This document shows, one piece after another, positions 7,938 through 14,552 of a DNA stretch of 14,552 bases. The notes beneath the pieces were generated by a model, which saw nothing but the letters and a program-made list of their open reading frames with translations, was not told where the DNA came from and ran no database searches. Where the stretch lies: the NCBI GenBank assembly GCA_958404085.1, contig CATXZX010000005.1:1-14552 (forward strand). The letters run 5' to 3'. The DNA comes from an uncultured Prevotellaceae bacterium (GTDB lineage: Bacteria > Bacteroidota > Bacteroidia > Bacteroidales > Bacteroidaceae). The number at the start of each line of letters is the position of its first letter. Position 1 is the stretch's first letter. A program made the translations under genes and the position numbers.

Positions 7938-9002
7938 ATGATTCGCCACATTCTGATTATTCGATTCCGCCGCGTAGGCGACTCCGTCCTGACCATGGGG
8001 CTATGCCGCAGCCTGAAACAAAGTTTTCCCGATGCACAGATACATCTGGTTCTGAACGCAGCCATCGCTCCGTTGTTCGAAAGCCATCCCGATGTAGACC
8101 GCGTCATTGGCTTCAAGCCGGACGAACTGCACGGCCTCCGCTACCTGAAACGCGTCAGAGAAGTCGTACACAAAACACGTTACGACGCCATCATCGACAT
8201 GCGCAGCACGGTCAAGACACAATTTTTCAGTCTGTTTTCGCTCCATACGCCCTACCGCATCGGATGGAAGAAACCTTATACCCTGCTTGGGCACAACTAC
8301 CGCATCGATAAACCGACCGACATCAGCCGTGTCGAGGCCGACCTGCTGCTGGGCCAGCCGCTGGCAGCGGAAGGGAGCTGGAAACCTACCACCGCATTCC
8401 GCCTCAGCATTACTCCCGACGAACGTTCGACGTACCGCTGCTACATGACCGAAAAGGGCATCGACTTCGGCAAACCCGTCGTACTGTGTACCGTCACAGC
8501 TCGTCTGGCCTACAAAGTTCTTCCCTACGAACGCATGACCCGCCTGCTGCGCCACTTTATCGACCGCAGCGGAGCGCAGCTCGTCTTCAACTATGCGGGC
8601 GAAGAAGAGACACGCGCCGCACAACAAATATGGAACGACCTGGGACAAGATCCGCACGTCTTTCTCCAAATCGAGGCCAAGGGACTCCGCCAATTGTGCG
8701 CCCTGCTGAGCAACTGCACGTTCTTCTTCGGCAACGAGGGTGGACCGCGCCACATGGCACAGGCGCTGGGCATCCCGTCCTTCGCCATTTTTCCGCCCGG
8801 AATCCCCAAAGCCATCTGGTTACCCGCCGACGACAGGGGCATGTCGCGCGGCATCTCGCCGGACGACTTCCTTCCGGCCGACAGACAGAAGGACATGAGC
8901 TATGCCGAACGCTTCGGCCTGATTACAGACGGGGCACTGGTCGAACAGCTCGATGCCATGTGGCACGATGTCTGCAACAGGCCGGGCCCGGAAGGGGACT
9001 GA
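7938..9002 (+). CDS. Glycosyltransferase family 9 (heptosyltransferase-like)
   Basis: This 354-residue protein begins MIRHILIIRFRRVGDSVL, the typical GT9 N-terminus in which a short beta strand is followed by a glycine-containing loop. The C-terminal half carries the sugar-nucleotide-binding motif GNEGGPRHMAQALG at 265-278 and an upstream KVLPYERM element, as in LPS heptosyltransferases. I chose the ATG at 7938 because the family starts there. An in-frame ATG at 7893 would add 15 basic, unconserved residues and would lie only about 10 nt from the predicted transcription start. GT9 enzymes transfer heptose or a related sugar from a nucleotide donor to LPS core or another envelope glycan at the inner face of the cytoplasmic membrane. 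Here the donor and acceptor are unknown. It is transcribed alone, with no other glycan-synthesis genes beside it in the window. Confidence 0.9.
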   Translation: MIRHILIIRFRRVGDSVLTMGLCRSLKQSFPDAQIHLVLNAAIAPLFESHPDVDRVIGFKPDELHGLRYLKRVREVVHKTRYDAIIDMRSTVKTQFFSLFSLHTPYRIGWKKPYTLLGHNYRIDKPTDISRVEADLLLGQPLAAEGSWKPTTAFRLSITPDERSTYRCYMTEKGIDFGKPVVLCTVTARLAYKVLPYERMTRLLRHFIDRSGAQLVFNYAGEEETRAAQQIWNDLGQDPHVFLQIEAKGLRQLCALLSNCTFFFGNEGGPRHMAQALGIPSFAIFPPGIPKAIWLPADDRGMSRGISPDDFLPADRQKDMSYAERFGLITDGALVEQLDAMWHDVCNRPGPEGD

Positions 9003-9077
9003 CACGCACCGACCCGCTCCTTCCTACCATTCCGGATGCGAAAAAAACAACTATTTCGTATTAAAAACATATCCGGA
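9003..9077. other. Spacer between GT9 gene and tRNA promoter
   Basis: No clear terminator follows the GT9 gene. A 7-bp inverted repeat (TCCGGAT 9031-9037 with ATCCGGA 9071-9077) spans an A-rich loop and abuts the tRNA -33 box. Its significance is unclear. Confidence 0.35.
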
Positions 9078-9109
9078 TTTGGCCGTTACAGAAAAAACAC
9101 TTATCTTTG
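9078..9109 (+). promoter_or_regulatory. Promoter of tRNA-Pro
   Basis: TTTG (9078-9081), a 20-nt spacer and TATCTTTG (9102-9109) form a near-ideal Bacteroidetes promoter. Predicted initiation near 9116 leaves a leader of only about five bases before the mature tRNA. Confidence 0.88.
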
Positions 9110-9120
9110 CACCCGAAAAA

Positions 9121-9193
9121 CGGAAAGTAGCGCAGTTGGTAGCGCACTACGTTCGGGACGTAGGGGTCGGGCGTTCGAGTCGCCTCTTTCCGA
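9121..9193 (+). tRNA. tRNA-Pro (anticodon CGG)
   Basis: The cloverleaf can be folded by eye. The acceptor stem is CGGAAAG (9121-9127) with CTTTCCG (9186-9192), followed by discriminator A (9193). The D arm is GCGC…GCGC, the anticodon stem CTACG/CGTAG has loop TTCGGGA, and the T arm GGGCG/CGCCT has loop TTCGAGT. The loop gives anticodon CGG, which reads the proline codon CCG. CCA is not encoded and must be added after transcription. The gene stands alone with its own promoter and terminator. Confidence 0.95.
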
Positions 9194-9195
9194 CA

Positions 9196-9245
9196 CAATT
9201 AGAGATTGTTTCTGATTCTCTTCGGAACAATCTCTAATTGTTTTA
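9196..9245 (+). terminator. Terminator of tRNA-Pro
   Basis: A perfect 15-bp inverted repeat (9196-9210 with 9226-9240) starts two bases after the mature tRNA end and runs into TTTTA. The loop of 15 nt is somewhat large, but the layout is that of an intrinsic terminator. Confidence 0.88.
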
Positions 9246-9281
9246 TACTCCAATCCTTCCTTTTCGAGAAACAGCAGAACG

Positions 9282-9324
9282 CACCGGCGGCCGCGCCATA
9301 CTGGAAATGGTGCGGCCGCCGGTG
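9282..9324 (-). terminator. GC-rich hairpin downstream of the efflux operon
   Basis: Arms of 18 bases (9282-9299 and 9307-9324, one G-T wobble) enclose a 7-nt loop. The hairpin lies 26 nt beyond the stop of the TolC-like gene on the minus strand. No strong U tract follows, so it may stop transcription poorly on its own and mainly protect the mRNA 3' end. It would also block read-through from the convergent tRNA unit. Confidence 0.65.
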
Positions 9325-9349
9325 TATATCGGAACGTATCAGGGTCTGC

Positions 9350-10672
9350 CTACTGTACGTAATAGGTTATTTTTCCGCTGATCTGCAGGAGAGAGATTTC
9401 GCAGATCTTGGTATTATACTGAGCCGTTAGAATCCGTTCCTCGGCATCGAGCAGACTCTTCTGCGCCTCGCGCATGTCGATACCCGGCAGGTCGCCCAAC
9501 AAATAGCGCTCGCGGGCTATCTCATGGTTTTCGCGGGCCGTAATCAGGTTCTTCCGTTCAAGTTGAAGGAGCTTCCGGTTGTTCTCGTAAGCCTTCCACA
9601 GCGTATTTATATTCGCATTCAGGGTTTGTTTCAGGTCCTCCTGTTCCAGATTCGCATTCTCGACTGCAATCCGGGCATTCTGCAACTGCCGGCGTCGGTT
9701 TCCGTCGAACAATTTGAAACCGACGGTCACGCCGAAGTTCAGCCCCCAGTTGCTGCGCTGCTCACTCGACCCCACACCATAGCGGTTGTGCGTAAACCCG
9801 TAACCTGTGTTCAGCCTCAGGTAGGGATAATCGCGCGACTTGACCGCCTTCAGGTCGAGCCGGGCCAGCGTCTTGTTCTGCTCGGCCTTAAACAGCGAGG
9901 CATTGGTAGCGAGCGTAGCGCTCCACAAGTCATCGAAGGACAGCGGCAGGCTGACGTCTATCAGCGAGTCGGCGATGTTGATAAAAGCGTTCACGTCCGT
10001 TTCCGACATCAGTTCGTTCAGGCGGATACGCGACGTGGTAAGTTGCTCATTCTGCCTGATACACTGCGCACTGTCGGCGTTGAAGTCTACGCTGGCCTGC
10101 TTGAGGTCCAGTTTCGAGAGCTTTCCGATGATAAAACGTTCCTCGGCTATGCGCAGCCGTTCCTTGGACAACGAAACGGCATAGCGCAGATTCTTCATGC
10201 GAATCTTCTGCTGCACATAGTTGTAATACTCTGCCGACAACTCGGCTATGTAATCTTCGATAGCGATGCGTGTGTTTATTTCGCCCTGCTTGCGGAGTTC
10301 CTTCAGGCGGTCGTACTTCGCACTGATGCTGAATCCGTCGAACAGCGTCCACACCAGGTTGGCATTGGCATTGAACGTGTGGTCCAGCACATTGTGTTCG
10401 GTAGTATGCTGTCCGCCGCCGCGCAGTTTGGTGTCCGTGTTGTCCCAACTTCCTCCGTAGCCGGCCGTCAGGTCTACGGTGGGCAACATGCCGGCATTGG
10501 CCGGTGTCGCGTTGTTCTTGCTGACTTGTTCCTCGTTGCGCACGATGCGCAGCGAATAATTCTTTTCGAGTCCTTTTTCAAGGCATTCCTTAAGATTCGT
10601 GACGCGCTGGGCGTCCACCGGAAGGGAGACCAGGCAACATGCCAGTATAGCGAGAAGTGACGATTTATTCAT
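9350..10672 (-). CDS. TolC-family outer membrane efflux channel
   Basis: The 440-residue protein has a signal peptide (residues 1-21, cut after PVDA). The two internal structural repeats typical of outer membrane efflux proteins are visible. Each has an LFDG turn at the end of a beta strand (110-113 and 321-324) and a helical 'R…G.L…D…A' motif (RFIIGKLSKLDLKQA at about 179-193, RYLLGDLPGIDMREA near 400). Long amphipathic helices link them. It should form the trimeric exit duct that spans the outer membrane and periplasm for the RND pump encoded just upstream. Its ATG lies inside the end of the pump gene (8-nt overlap), which suggests translational coupling. There is no lipobox cysteine at the signal cleavage site, so it is probably not lipidated. 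Confidence 0.93.
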   Translation of the reverse strand: MNKSSLLAILACCLVSLPVDAQRVTNLKECLEKGLEKNYSLRIVRNEEQVSKNNATPANAGMLPTVDLTAGYGGSWDNTDTKLRGGGQHTTEHNVLDHTFNANANLVWTLFDGFSISAKYDRLKELRKQGEINTRIAIEDYIAELSAEYYNYVQQKIRMKNLRYAVSLSKERLRIAEERFIIGKLSKLDLKQASVDFNADSAQCIRQNEQLTTSRIRLNELMSETDVNAFINIADSLIDVSLPLSFDDLWSATLATNASLFKAEQNKTLARLDLKAVKSRDYPYLRLNTGYGFTHNRYGVGSSEQRSNWGLNFGVTVGFKLFDGNRRRQLQNARIAVENANLEQEDLKQTLNANINTLWKAYENNRKLLQLERKNLITARENHEIARERYLLGDLPGIDMREAQKSLLDAEERILTAQYNTKICEISLLQISGKITYYVQ

Positions 10673-13600
10673 GAAGATTGTTTTTTATGATGCGATTGGT
10701 TGAAACAAACGAGTAGATGGCCGGCACAATAAACATGGTGAGGAACGTCGACAGCAGCATGCCGCCTACTACGGCCACTCCCATGGCTACACGTCCCGCG
10801 CTGCCCTCGCCGGTGGCGAACGCCAGCGGCAACAGGCCCAGAATGGTCGATACGCTCGTCATGAGGATGGGACGCAGACGCTGAATGGCGGCTTCGCGGA
10901 TGGCCACGTCCTTGTTCATTCCGGCCTCCTGCTTCTGATTGGCAAACTCTACAATCAGAATACCGTTCTTTGCAACCAGACCGATCAGCATGATAATACC
11001 GATTTCACTGAATATATTCAGTGTCAGGCCGCTGAATTTCAAAAACATCAGCGCGCCGCTTATGGCCAGCGGCACCGTAAGCATGATGACAAACGGGTCC
11101 TTGAAACTTTCGAACTGCGCCGCCAGAATCAGGTATATCAGAATCAGCGCCAGCACAAAGGCAAAAAGCAAACTCGACGAACTCTCGCGATACTCTTTCG
11201 AATCTCCTGCCAACGAGGTGCGGAACGTATCGTCCAACACGCTGGCCGCTATTTTGTCCATCTCGTCCAGTCCTTCCCCGATGGTTTTCCCTTCTGCCAA
11301 GCCCGCAGATACCGTAGCCGAGACAAAGCGGTTGTAACGATAGAGTTTGGGCGGCGCGATACCTTCTATGAGTTCGATGAAATTATCCATCTGAATCATC
11401 TCGCCACGTTCGTTCCGCACGTAAATAGCTTTCAGGTTCATCTGCGTATTGCGCTGCTGGCGATTAATTTCTCCGACTATCTCGTATTGTTTTCCGTTCA
11501 TGTAGAAATAACCCATGCGCTGGCCGCTAAGACCGTACTGCAACGTCTGCGCCAGGTCGCGCGTCCGGACACCGAGCGTGTTCGCCTTTTCGCGGTTGAT
11601 GGAGATCCGGACTTCCGGCTTGCTGAATTTCAGGTCGATGTCGGCCATCTGGAACGTCGGGTTGTCATAAACTTTTGCGATAAAGGCCGGCAGGATTTTT
11701 TCGAGCTTTTCCAAATTCACCGCCTGCAGCACATATTGCACGGGCATGCCGCCGCGTCGTCCTCCGAAGGTCGAGCGTTGCTGGACAAAGGCACGCGCTT
11801 TGGTCTCCTTCTGCACGGCTTTCGAAAGTTTCTCGGCCACTTCCATCTGCGAGTAGTCCCGCTCGGCCAGATCCTTCAGCGTAATCTGCACATTGCCGCT
11901 CCCGCTCGACACACGAGCCGTTATAAACTTCGCATCGGGGGCCAGCGAATCAGCCAAAGCATTGATTCGTTCCGTATAATCGCGCATGTATTCATACGTA
12001 GCGCCCTCCGGTCCGGTCGTGCGGATGGTAATGCTCGAACGGTCCTCGAGGGGAGCCATTTCGGAAGGTATTTCCGTCACCAGCCAGCCGATAACGCCCA
12101 ACGTCACAAGCACAATCAGGATGGCCACGGCACGGCGGTGCATAAAGGCGGACAACGCCCTCGTATAAACCCGGTTAAGCCCTTCGAAGAACGGCTCCGT
12201 CTTGCGATAGAACCAGTTCTTTTTCTCGCGACGCACCAGGATTTTGGTTGCCAGCATGGGAGTCAGCGTCAGGGCGACGAAGGACGAGATGATCACCGAA
12301 CCGGCCACAACGACGCTGAACTCGCGGAACAACCGGCCCGTCATTCCCTCCATAAAGACAATGGGGAAGAACACGGCCACCAACGTAATCGTTGTCGAAA
12401 TGACGGCAAAAAAGATTTCCTTGGCTCCCTCGATGCCGGCTTCCTTCGGCGGCATGCCTCTCTCTATGCGGATGTATATGTTCTCGGTCATGACGATGGC
12501 GTCGTCCACTACCAGACCGACGGCCAGCACAATAGCCAACATAGACAGCACGTTGATGGTGAAACCGAAGAGGTACATGATGAAAAACGCGCCGATGAGC
12601 GAGACCGGAATGACAATACACGGTACCAGCGTGACACGCCAGTCGCGCAGGAACAGGAATATAATGATAATAACCAGTACAAAGGCCTCGTACACCGTAC
12701 TCTTCACCTCGTTGATGGACGCGCGGATAAAACGTGTATTGTCGAAACCGTATTCATAGACGATGTCTTCGGGCAGGTCCTTCTTCATTTTCTCCATACG
12801 TTGGTACACGGCATCGGCAATGTCGATGTGGTTGGCGCCCGGCTGCGGAATGACAACCACACCCACCATCGGAATTCCGTTCATCTTCATATAACTTTTG
12901 ATGTCGAGTGCGCTGAGTTCGGCGCGGCCAATGTCGCTGAAGCGTATGATGCGGCCGTCGCTTTCCTTCACAATCAAGTTGTTGAACTCATCCGTCGTAT
13001 GCATCAGGCCCAGCGTACGGATGGTCAGTTCCGTAGTGTTTCCTTCGATACTTCCCGACGGAAGTTCCACGTTCTCCTTGTCGAGCGCATTCTTCACGTC
13101 CATCGGCGTAATGCCGTAGCCCGACATTTTGACGGGGTCCAGCCACAGACGCATGCAATAGCGCTTCTCACCCCATATCTGCACACTGCTGACATCGGGA
13201 ATGGTCTGCAGTTGTTCCTTCACCGTCAGGTCGGCCACCTCGCTAAGTTCCAACAATGAACGCTTATTGCTTTGCAAGCCGACCATCAGGATAGGCGTAG
13301 CGTCGGCATCGGCCTTCGACACCGTCGGGGGGTCGCAGTCGCGCGGCAGGTAACGTTGCGCACGCGATACCTTGTCGCGGACATCGTTGGCGGCAGTCTC
13401 CAGGTCGACCGAAAGTTCGAACTCTACCGTTATACGGGACTGTCCCTGCTGACTGACGCTCGACAACGAACGGATGCCGGGTATACCGTTTATCTGCTGT
13501 TCCAGCGGTTCCGTAATCTGGTTCTCGATGACATCGGCATTGGCACCCGAATAAGAACACGACACAGAGATGATGGGATTGTCGACCGAGGGATATTCAC

Positions 13601-13703
13601 GTACGCCCAGGCTGATAAAGCCGATGATGCCGAACAACAGGATGACCAACATCATGACCGTTGCCAATACCGGGCGCCGAATACTAAGTTCTGTTATATT
13701 CAT
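10665..13703 (-). CDS. RND (HAE1 family) multidrug efflux transporter, inner membrane pump
   Basis: The 1012-residue protein has the AcrB/MdtB fold. TM1 lies at about 10-32, followed by a periplasmic porter domain, a TM2-6 block (about 335-480), TM7 near 525-545, a second porter domain, and TM8-12 near the C-terminus. The TM4 motif GLVVDDAIVMTENI holds the proton-relay Asp400-Asp401, and the TM10 motif LVAKNGILIVEF holds the partner Lys912, so the proton-translocation site looks intact. It should export drugs, bile-type detergents or metabolites in exchange for protons, as a homotrimer with the adaptor and channel encoded on either side. The start ATG (13703-13701) is 25 nt after the adaptor stop, and the 3' end overlaps the channel gene by 8 nt. 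Its length is slightly under that of AcrB. Substrate specificity cannot be predicted. Confidence 0.96.
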   Translation of the reverse strand: MNITELSIRRPVLATVMMLVILLFGIIGFISLGVREYPSVDNPIISVSCSYSGANADVIENQITEPLEQQINGIPGIRSLSSVSQQGQSRITVEFELSVDLETAANDVRDKVSRAQRYLPRDCDPPTVSKADADATPILMVGLQSNKRSLLELSEVADLTVKEQLQTIPDVSSVQIWGEKRYCMRLWLDPVKMSGYGITPMDVKNALDKENVELPSGSIEGNTTELTIRTLGLMHTTDEFNNLIVKESDGRIIRFSDIGRAELSALDIKSYMKMNGIPMVGVVVIPQPGANHIDIADAVYQRMEKMKKDLPEDIVYEYGFDNTRFIRASINEVKSTVYEAFVLVIIIIFLFLRDWRVTLVPCIVIPVSLIGAFFIMYLFGFTINVLSMLAIVLAVGLVVDDAIVMTENIYIRIERGMPPKEAGIEGAKEIFFAVISTTITLVAVFFPIVFMEGMTGRLFREFSVVVAGSVIISSFVALTLTPMLATKILVRREKKNWFYRKTEPFFEGLNRVYTRALSAFMHRRAVAILIVLVTLGVIGWLVTEIPSEMAPLEDRSSITIRTTGPEGATYEYMRDYTERINALADSLAPDAKFITARVSSGSGNVQITLKDLAERDYSQMEVAEKLSKAVQKETKARAFVQQRSTFGGRRGGMPVQYVLQAVNLEKLEKILPAFIAKVYDNPTFQMADIDLKFSKPEVRISINREKANTLGVRTRDLAQTLQYGLSGQRMGYFYMNGKQYEIVGEINRQQRNTQMNLKAIYVRNERGEMIQMDNFIELIEGIAPPKLYRYNRFVSATVSAGLAEGKTIGEGLDEMDKIAASVLDDTFRTSLAGDSKEYRESSSSLLFAFVLALILIYLILAAQFESFKDPFVIMLTVPLAISGALMFLKFSGLTLNIFSEIGIIMLIGLVAKNGILIVEFANQKQEAGMNKDVAIREAAIQRLRPILMTSVSTILGLLPLAFATGEGSAGRVAMGVAVVGGMLLSTFLTMFIVPAIYSFVSTNRIIKNNLHE

Positions 13704-13728
13704 AAGGTACGGTTCTGCAAGTTAACAA

Positions 13729-14552
13729 TCATTCTATCCTATCCAGTTTGACCTGCTGCCCCGTACGGAGCTGCATCGTACCCGTCGTGATGATGGTATC
13801 GCCGGCCGAGAGCCCTTTCAGCACCTGCACTTCCGACTCCGTACGCAGTCCTTTCACGATTTCCACCGGCTGCGCCGCGCCGTTCCGGTACACAAAGACC
13901 TTGTCGATGCCCATCTCGGCTATGACGGCCTCGCTCGGTATGGCTATCGCGTTGTTTATCTGCTGGTTCGTCACCTCGATGTTGGCAAAGCGCCCGGGCA
14001 ATATGGCGCCGTCGGCATTGGCATAGTCGGCACGCACGGTAAACGTATGCGTTTCCGTATCGACGCGCGAGTCCGTGGCATATACTGTGGCTTGGCGCGC
14101 TTTCAGGTCGCCTTCTACCGTAAAGGCCAGTTTACTGCCGCTCCGTATAACGCCCGAATAACGTTCGGGTACAGAAAATTCGATTTTCAACGGACGGATC
14201 TTTGTCAAAGTAGCCACCACGGTAGACGGAGAGGCATAGGCGCCCACGCTCACCTTGCGCAGACCGATGATGCCCTCGAACGGAGCTTTCATCTCGGTCT
14301 GGGCTATTTCCGCCTTCTTCTGGTCTATCTGGGCCTCGAGCATGGCCAGTTCCGTCTTGACTTGTTCGAGGGCTTCCTTGCTGACGGCCTCCTTCTCCAA
14401 CAGGGCGTTCTGGCGGTACACACGGTTCTTGGCCAGTTTCAACTGGGCCTCCAACTGCCTGAGCTGGGCCTGGAGCGGCGCATCGTTCACCTTGGCCAGC
14501 AACTGGCCGGCCTTCACATGCGAACCTTCCTTAAAATTGATGGATACGACCT
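13729..14552 (-). CDS. RND efflux periplasmic adaptor (membrane fusion protein), 5' end cut by window
   Basis: The frame is open to the right edge, so the N-terminus (signal or lipoprotein sequence and the first lipoyl half) is missing; about 273 residues are visible. From the edge inward there is a lipoyl half (EGSHVKAGQLLAKVND), an alpha-helical coiled-coil hairpin (about 90 residues with QLRQLEAQLKLAKN-type heptads), and the second lipoyl half (MKAPFEGIIGLRKVSVGAY). A beta-barrel and a membrane-proximal domain (AIAIPSEAVI … GLSAGDTIITTG) complete the protein. It joins the RND pump to the TolC-like channel in the periplasm. It is the first visible gene of the operon. The operon promoter, and any TetR/AraC-type regulator, would lie beyond the window. 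A GTG at 14517 is an internal codon, not the start. Confidence 0.93.
   Translation of the reverse strand, partial: VVSINFKEGSHVKAGQLLAKVNDAPLQAQLRQLEAQLKLAKNRVYRQNALLEKEAVSKEALEQVKTELAMLEAQIDQKKAEIAQTEMKAPFEGIIGLRKVSVGAYASPSTVVATLTKIRPLKIEFSVPERYSGVIRSGSKLAFTVEGDLKARQATVYATDSRVDTETHTFTVRADYANADGAILPGRFANIEVTNQQINNAIAIPSEAVIAEMGIDKVFVYRNGAAQPVEIVKGLRTESEVQVLKGLSAGDTIITTGTMQLRTGQQVKLDRIE

Noticed and set aside
9121..9245. tRNA-Pro as an attachment site for an integrated element
   Set aside because: No integrase gene, no direct repeat of the tRNA 3' end and no mobile genes are visible in the window; the sequence after the tRNA is simply its terminator.
9524..10660. 378-codon open frame on the plus strand across the TolC-like gene
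   Set aside because: Antisense shadow; no recognisable domain and no promoter.
11487..13259. 590-codon open frame on the plus strand across the RND pump gene
   Set aside because: Its His/Arg/Asp-rich composition is typical of the reverse strand of a hydrophobic membrane protein gene; the minus strand encodes the pump with all key residues.

Overview
The window looks like chromosomal DNA from a member of the order Bacteroidales, probably a gut-type Bacteroides/Prevotella relative of moderately high GC. Three things point there. There are perfect or near-perfect Bacteroidetes-type promoters (TTTG, a 19-20 nt spacer, then TANNTTTG) at 3278-3308, 7846-7876 and 9078-9109. There are no clear Shine-Dalgarno sequences before the genes. 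The protein repertoire also fits: a LacZ-like GH2 enzyme, a secreted multi-lectin protein with a Bacteroidales C-terminal sorting-like tail, a stand-alone TSCPD protein, and an MFP-RND-OMF efflux operon. No finer taxonomic placement is justified from the sequence alone.

Layout: (1) 1-2831, plus strand, the 3' part of a GH2 beta-galactosidase/glucuronidase-type gene that is cut by the window edge and closed by a 19-bp hairpin. (2) 2832-3373, a long intergenic region whose first half is rich in small hairpins and whose second half is AT-rich and carries a strong promoter. (3) 3374-6742, plus strand, a 1122-residue secreted protein built from lectin-like, helical and F5/8-type-C (discoidin) modules with no recognisable catalytic domain, followed by a textbook terminator. 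(4) 6819-7140, an AT-richer stretch with nothing firmly coding. (5) 7230-7472, minus strand, an 80-residue TSCPD protein. (6) 7473-7937, a divergent intergenic region with an 18-bp perfect palindrome. (7) 7938-9002, plus strand, a family 9 glycosyltransferase (heptosyltransferase-like). (8) 9121-9193, tRNA-Pro(CGG) with its own promoter and terminator. (9) 9350 to the right edge, minus strand, a three-gene tripartite efflux operon: adaptor (cut by the window edge), RND pump and TolC-like channel.

Functionally, the left third is about extracellular glycans: a GH2 hydrolase and a surface or secreted glycan-binding scaffold. They sit in separate transcription units, because a hairpin and an independent promoter lie between them. 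The middle holds housekeeping or envelope genes (the GT9 enzyme is probably involved in LPS or other surface glycan assembly). The right third is a self-contained drug/metabolite efflux pump whose regulator, if any, lies outside the window.

I did not find convincing evidence of a new defence system, CRISPR array, integrase or mobile element. The least explained signals are the modular lectin/discoidin protein, the orphan palindrome between divergent promoters at 7692-7742, and the hairpin-dense noncoding stretch at about 2930-3050.
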